Positions 5,155 through 8,301 of a DNA stretch of 8,301 nt are shown in pieces. The notes below the pieces were generated by a model that ran no database searches, was not told the origin of the DNA, and saw nothing but the letters and a program-made list of their open reading frames with translations. Origin of the DNA: Acidimicrobiia bacterium (GTDB taxonomy: Bacteria > Actinomycetota > Acidimicrobiia > Spongiisociales > UBA5794); the NCBI GenBank assembly GCA_013001485.1, contig JABDMN010000267.1:1-8301 (forward strand), written 5' to 3'. Positions within the stretch are counted from its first letter, which is position 1. Each line of letters begins with the position of its first letter. Made by a program: the position numbers and the translations under genes.

Positions 5155-6753
5155 ATGATCATCGCTCGCGGACTCAACATCGAAGCCGGCGCCCGCCGGC
5201 TCATCTCTGACGTCGACCTCACCGTCCAGGCCGGCGACAAGACCGCGCTCGTGGGCCGAAATGGCGCGGGTAAGACCACGTTGATGCGCACCCTTGGCGA
5301 TCGGGCGATGCCGGCCGCAGGGTCGATCACCCGCAGCGGTGTCGTCGGCTATCTGTCCCAGGATGCCCATCTCCCGGAGCTGCAAGAAGGCGAGGTCACC
5401 GCGATCGAGCGAATCCTCACCGCCCGCGACATCGGCTCCCTCCGTGCCGAGATGGAAGAGGTCCGCCTCAAGATGGAGGCCACCAGCGGTGCTTCGCTCG
5501 ACAAGCTGATCTCCCGGTTTTCTCGACTCGACACCGAGTTCCAGTCCCGTGGTGGATACGTCGCCGAGGCCGAGGCCAAGCGCTTCGCGGCCTCGCTCGG
5601 TATCTCCTCTGACGAGCTCGACCAGGGTCTGGCCACGATGTCGGGTGGCCAGCGACGCCGGGTCGAGCTTGCCCGCATCCTGTTCGCGGAAACCGATGTG
5701 CTCCTCCTCGACGAGCCCACCAATCACCTCGACCTCGATGCCAAGGCCTGGCTCATGGCGTTCCTTGCCAACTATCGCGGCGGGTTGCTGGTCATCTCTC
5801 ACGACCTGCCTCTCCTCGACGAGTCGATCACGTCTGTTCTTGCTCTCGAAGGCGGTCGGGTCGAGATGTTCCGCGGTAACTACAGCTACTACATCGCAGA
5901 GCGCGATCGGCGTCGCGAGCAACGGATCAAGGAGCGCAAACACCAGGACGCCACCATCTCGAGGCTCGAGGAAGGCATCCGTCGCTTCAAGGGCTCGACC
6001 GAGAAGATGGCCAAACGCGCCCGGTCGTGGGAGACACGGGTCGCCAAGCTCAAGGCGAAGCGCACCGAAATCGGTCCGAACGAGCGCAAGGTCGCCATGC
6101 GCTTTCCTCAACCTCGTCCGTCTGGGAAGACACCACTGCTGGCCAACGGGCTCGCCAAGGCATTCGATGACAACATCGTGTTCGTCGACGTTCGGGTCGA
6201 CGTCGACCGTGGGGAGCGGCTGTTGATCATGGGTCTCAACGGGGCAGGAAAGACGACGCTGCTCAAAATCCTGGCCGGCGAGGAGACGGCCGACACCGGC
6301 GAGATCACGATCGGGCACAACGCCTCGCTGGGGTACTACGCCCAGGAGCACGAGGAGATCCATTCGGGTACCTCAGTGCTCGATCACATGCATCGGGTGT
6401 CGGCGCTTCCGGACAAGGAGCTGCGTTCGATTCTCGGCCACTTCTTGCTCGCCGACAAGATCGATCAGGATGCCGGCACATTGTCCGGAGGAGAGAAAAC
6501 CAAGCTGGCGCTGGCCCAGATCGTCACCGGTGGCCACAACGTGCTTCTGCTCGACGAGCCCACCAACAACCTCGACCCGCAGGCCCGCGACGCCCTACTC
6601 GATGCGATCGCCCTCTATGAGGGGACTTTGATCCTGGTGAGCCACGACCGGGAATTCGTAGAGGAGATGGTGCCCGACCGCGTCGTGCTGATGCCCGACG
6701 GCGAGACCTCTTTCTACGACGAGTCGCTGCTCGACCTGGTGGTGCTGACCTAG
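5155..6753 (+). CDS. ABC-F family ATPase (ribosome-associated translation factor)
   Basis: The product is 532 residues from ATG 5155; numbering here starts two residues earlier at GTG 5149. It has two ABC ATPase domains and no membrane segments. Domain 1: Walker A GRNGAGKTT (36-44), signature MSGGQ (164-168), Walker B LLLDEPTNHLD with Asp188/Glu189. Domain 2: Walker A GLNGAGKTT (362-370), signature LSGGE (445-449), Walker B LLLDEPTNNLD with Asp469/Glu470. Both catalytic glutamates are present, so both sites look active. A helical insertion around 85-125 fits the Arm subdomain. The very basic segment between the domains (about 245-320, after FRGNYSYY) fits the P-site tRNA interaction motif linker. 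ABC-F proteins bind the ribosomal E site and relieve stalls or give antibiotic resistance. The subfamily (housekeeping or resistance) cannot be fixed here. Confidence 0.95.
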   Translation: MIIARGLNIEAGARRLISDVDLTVQAGDKTALVGRNGAGKTTLMRTLGDRAMPAAGSITRSGVVGYLSQDAHLPELQEGEVTAIERILTARDIGSLRAEMEEVRLKMEATSGASLDKLISRFSRLDTEFQSRGGYVAEAEAKRFAASLGISSDELDQGLATMSGGQRRRVELARILFAETDVLLLDEPTNHLDLDAKAWLMAFLANYRGGLLVISHDLPLLDESITSVLALEGGRVEMFRGNYSYYIAERDRRREQRIKERKHQDATISRLEEGIRRFKGSTEKMAKRARSWETRVAKLKAKRTEIGPNERKVAMRFPQPRPSGKTPLLANGLAKAFDDNIVFVDVRVDVDRGERLLIMGLNGAGKTTLLKILAGEETADTGEITIGHNASLGYYAQEHEEIHSGTSVLDHMHRVSALPDKELRSILGHFLLADKIDQDAGTLSGGEKTKLALAQIVTGGHNVLLLDEPTNNLDPQARDALLDAIALYEGTLILVSHDREFVEEMVPDRVVLMPDGETSFYDESLLDLVVLT

Positions 6754-6773
6754 CCCGCGACTGCTGGGCTAGG
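6749..6773. terminator. Bidirectional hairpin between convergent ABC-F and AAA+ genes
   Basis: CCTAGCCC (6749-6756) and GGGCTAGG (6766-6773) form a perfect 8-bp stem with a 9-base loop. The ABC-F stop codon TAG (6751-6753) is in one arm and the AAA+ stop codon TAG (minus strand, 6771-6769) in the other. No T-run follows on either strand. As both genes end within it, it is a likely shared terminator or 3'-end barrier. Confidence 0.6.
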
Positions 6774-8232
6774 CGATCGCCGCTCGGCCCTGGGCCCAGG
6801 TGCGCAACGCGGCGACATCCTCGGCCCGAGACACCGACAACGGGACCGTCGCAGCAACCTCACTGGCCACGTCGGAGTTGGTGACCTCGCGCTGGGCGGC
6901 AAGAGCGCGATAGAGCGCACCGACGATGCAGGTCTCGATCTCGGCGCCCGAGAAGCCGTTGGTCGCTTTCACCAGGTTGTCGAGCTCGAAGCGAGTGGGG
7001 TCGAGGTCACGCCGCTCCAGATGCGTCTCGAAGATCGCCTGGCGTGCGCCGTCTCGAGGCAAGTCCACGAAGAAGATCTCATCGAATCGGCCCCGACGCA
7101 GGAACTCGGGCGGTAGCGACGACACATCGTTTGCGGTGGCCACGACGAACACTCCGCCGGGTCGATCCTGCATCCAGCGGAGGAACGTCCCCAGCATGCG
7201 CTTGCTCACTCCACCGTCTCCGTCACCCGACGTGGCAAAGCCCTTTTCGATCTCGTCGATCCACAGCACGGCCGGCGCCATGGCCTCCACGGACTCGAGG
7301 GCGCGGATCAGCCGCTCCTCAGACTCGCCGATGTACTTCGAGAACAGCCGGGCAGGGTCGAGAAGCACCAGGGGGACGCCCCACGCCGTCGCCACGGTCT
7401 TGGCGATGAGAGACTTCCCTGCTCCCGGGATCCCTGTGAGCAGCATGCCCTTTGGTGGGTCGATGCCGGAGACGCTGGCTCCCGTGAACACTGCCGACCG
7501 GATCACCAGCCACTCCTTGAGGTTGTCGAATCCGCCGACGTCGTCGAGAGACCCCACGTTCGCCTCCACCAGCTCGAGGATGCCGTCGCCTGCCAGCAAC
7601 TCGGCCTTGGCCTGACGGATCGAGGGAAGGTCGCCATCGGAAACCGAGCCGTCGCTGAGCGCCGCCCTCTGGATGAGGCGCTCGGCCTCACCCAGGCTGA
7701 GGCCGGCCAGGGCCGACACCAGCTCGTCGATGGCCGCGACGGAGAGGTCCACCGTCATGTCACGATCGGCGAGATCGCCAAAGGTGCGCTCGGCGAGCTC
7801 CCGAAGCTCGACGGCATCGGGCGGCCGCAACCTCCACACATGCGCCAGGCCTTCCAGCTCGGCGGGCACCTCGTGTTTCGGCGCCGTGAGGATCACGGTC
7901 TGGCCCTCGGGCGGGTCCATGGCCAACTCCTTGACGCCCCTGACGACGCGGGAGTCGTCGAGGATGGGATGCGCGTCGGCGAACACGTAGACGCCTGGCA
8001 AGCCGTTGTCGTTGATGAACTGAATCGCCAGATGCGGGTTCCTCGTGCCGTATTGGACGGGAAGCCCGACCCGGGCGAGCCCGGTTGTGGCGCTCCACAA
8101 CCACACCGGGAGATCTAGCTCACCGGCGGCTCGGTCGAGGATCGTACGGAACCGCTCCTCGTCCTGAGTTTCGGCAAGGAGCAGCGCATGGCGCGAGGCA
8201 AGCAGGACGCGGAGATCCGCAACGTTGTCCAT
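6769..8232 (-). CDS. Ycf46-like AAA+ ATPase
   Basis: The product is 487 residues from ATG 8232. Residues 1-190 form an N-terminal domain that opens with LRVLLASRHALLLAETQDEER, as in Ycf46 proteins, but lacks a Walker A. The C-terminal AAA+ module has the entry motif VGGFDNLKEWL, Walker A GIPGAGKS (267-274), Walker B LWIDEIEKG with Asp326/Glu327, sensor 1 VVATAND, the arginine-finger segment RRGRFDEIFFVDLP (from 379) and sensor 2 GFSGAEIE. All key residues are intact. Ycf46 is known from cyanobacteria and algal plastids, where it has been linked to inorganic-carbon use. The role in this non-photosynthetic-looking genome is unknown, and remodelling of a protein partner is the general expectation. 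In-frame ATGs at 8250 and 8271 are alternatives; 8232 matches the family N-terminus and has GATAGAT five bases upstream. Confidence 0.88.
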   Translation of the reverse strand: MDNVADLRVLLASRHALLLAETQDEERFRTILDRAAGELDLPVWLWSATTGLARVGLPVQYGTRNPHLAIQFINDNGLPGVYVFADAHPILDDSRVVRGVKELAMDPPEGQTVILTAPKHEVPAELEGLAHVWRLRPPDAVELRELAERTFGDLADRDMTVDLSVAAIDELVSALAGLSLGEAERLIQRAALSDGSVSDGDLPSIRQAKAELLAGDGILELVEANVGSLDDVGGFDNLKEWLVIRSAVFTGASVSGIDPPKGMLLTGIPGAGKSLIAKTVATAWGVPLVLLDPARLFSKYIGESEERLIRALESVEAMAPAVLWIDEIEKGFATSGDGDGGVSKRMLGTFLRWMQDRPGGVFVVATANDVSSLPPEFLRRGRFDEIFFVDLPRDGARQAIFETHLERRDLDPTRFELDNLVKATNGFSGAEIETCIVGALYRALAAQREVTNSDVASEVAATVPLSVSRAEDVAALRTWAQGRAAIA

Positions 8233-8237
8233 CGGTG

Positions 8238-8244
8238 ATCTATC
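8238..8244 (-). promoter_or_regulatory. Possible -10 element of the AAA+ gene
   Basis: GATAGAT ends five bases before ATG 8232, identical in sequence and spacing to the element before the small lipoprotein gene at 5065. If the gene starts at 8250 or 8271 this site would be inside the coding region and meaningless. Confidence 0.28.
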
Positions 8245-8301
8245 GACCATCGATCCCACCAGGTGGAGCATTTCGCCGATCTGCGACGGGCAGGGCCAGG
8301 C

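Noticed and set aside
5062..6363. Long open frame of 433 codons on the minus strand opposite the ABC-F gene
   Set aside because: It lies wholly antisense to a gene with two complete ABC motif sets. Its translation is low-complexity and has no recognisable motif, as expected from GC-rich codon bias.
1..8301. CRISPR arrays, tRNA genes, insertion sequences, toxin-antitoxin pairs or defence genes
   Set aside because: No spaced direct repeats, cloverleaf-like segments, transposase or integrase motifs, or recognised defence genes were seen on either strand.

Overview
The window is compact, GC-rich bacterial DNA with eight or nine genes and almost no spare sequence. It holds an F420-type luciferase-like oxidoreductase, a short NAD-type 6-phosphogluconate dehydrogenase, several GTG starts, a Thr-rich lipoprotein linker, and genes that appear to be leaderless (a TAnnnT box exactly six bases before the start codon). 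These suggest a high-GC actinobacterium, perhaps of the Acidimicrobiia type. That placement is inference, because there is no rRNA or phylogenetic marker in view. No mobile elements, CRISPR arrays or tRNAs were found.

Layout: (1) 1-115 is a non-coding tract of degenerate 7-bp tandem repeats arranged as a long imperfect palindrome, followed by a strong hairpin over the stop codon of the next gene. (2) A Yip1-type membrane protein (116-595, minus) diverges from a Thr-rich lipoprotein with an ethylbenzene-dehydrogenase/DOMON-like domain (700-1542, plus). (3) The lipoprotein gene converges on a 6-phosphogluconate dehydrogenase gene (1557-2462, minus), which in turn diverges from a three-gene run on the plus strand: an unknown 142-residue protein (2525-2953), a metallo-beta-lactamase-fold hydrolase (2959-3768) and a luciferase-like oxidoreductase (3761-4885). 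The last two overlap by 8 bp. (4) A tiny lipoprotein (4874-5065, minus) overlaps the tail of the oxidoreductase gene and diverges from an ABC-F ATPase gene (5155-6753, plus). (5) The ABC-F gene converges, through an 8-bp-stem hairpin containing both stop codons, on a Ycf46-like AAA+ ATPase gene (6769-8232, minus).

Apart from the three-gene run, every gene is in head-to-head or tail-to-tail arrangement with its neighbour, so each probably has its own promoter. The run at 2525-4885 is the only likely operon. Its two enzymes suggest a small catabolic or redox pathway whose substrate cannot be read from the sequence. The more interesting signals are the repeated start-site architecture (it decides several start codons), the heptamer palindrome, the hairpins that embed paired stop codons, and the unexplained operon partner. 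I see ordinary accessory and housekeeping content, not a clear novel defence or mobile system.
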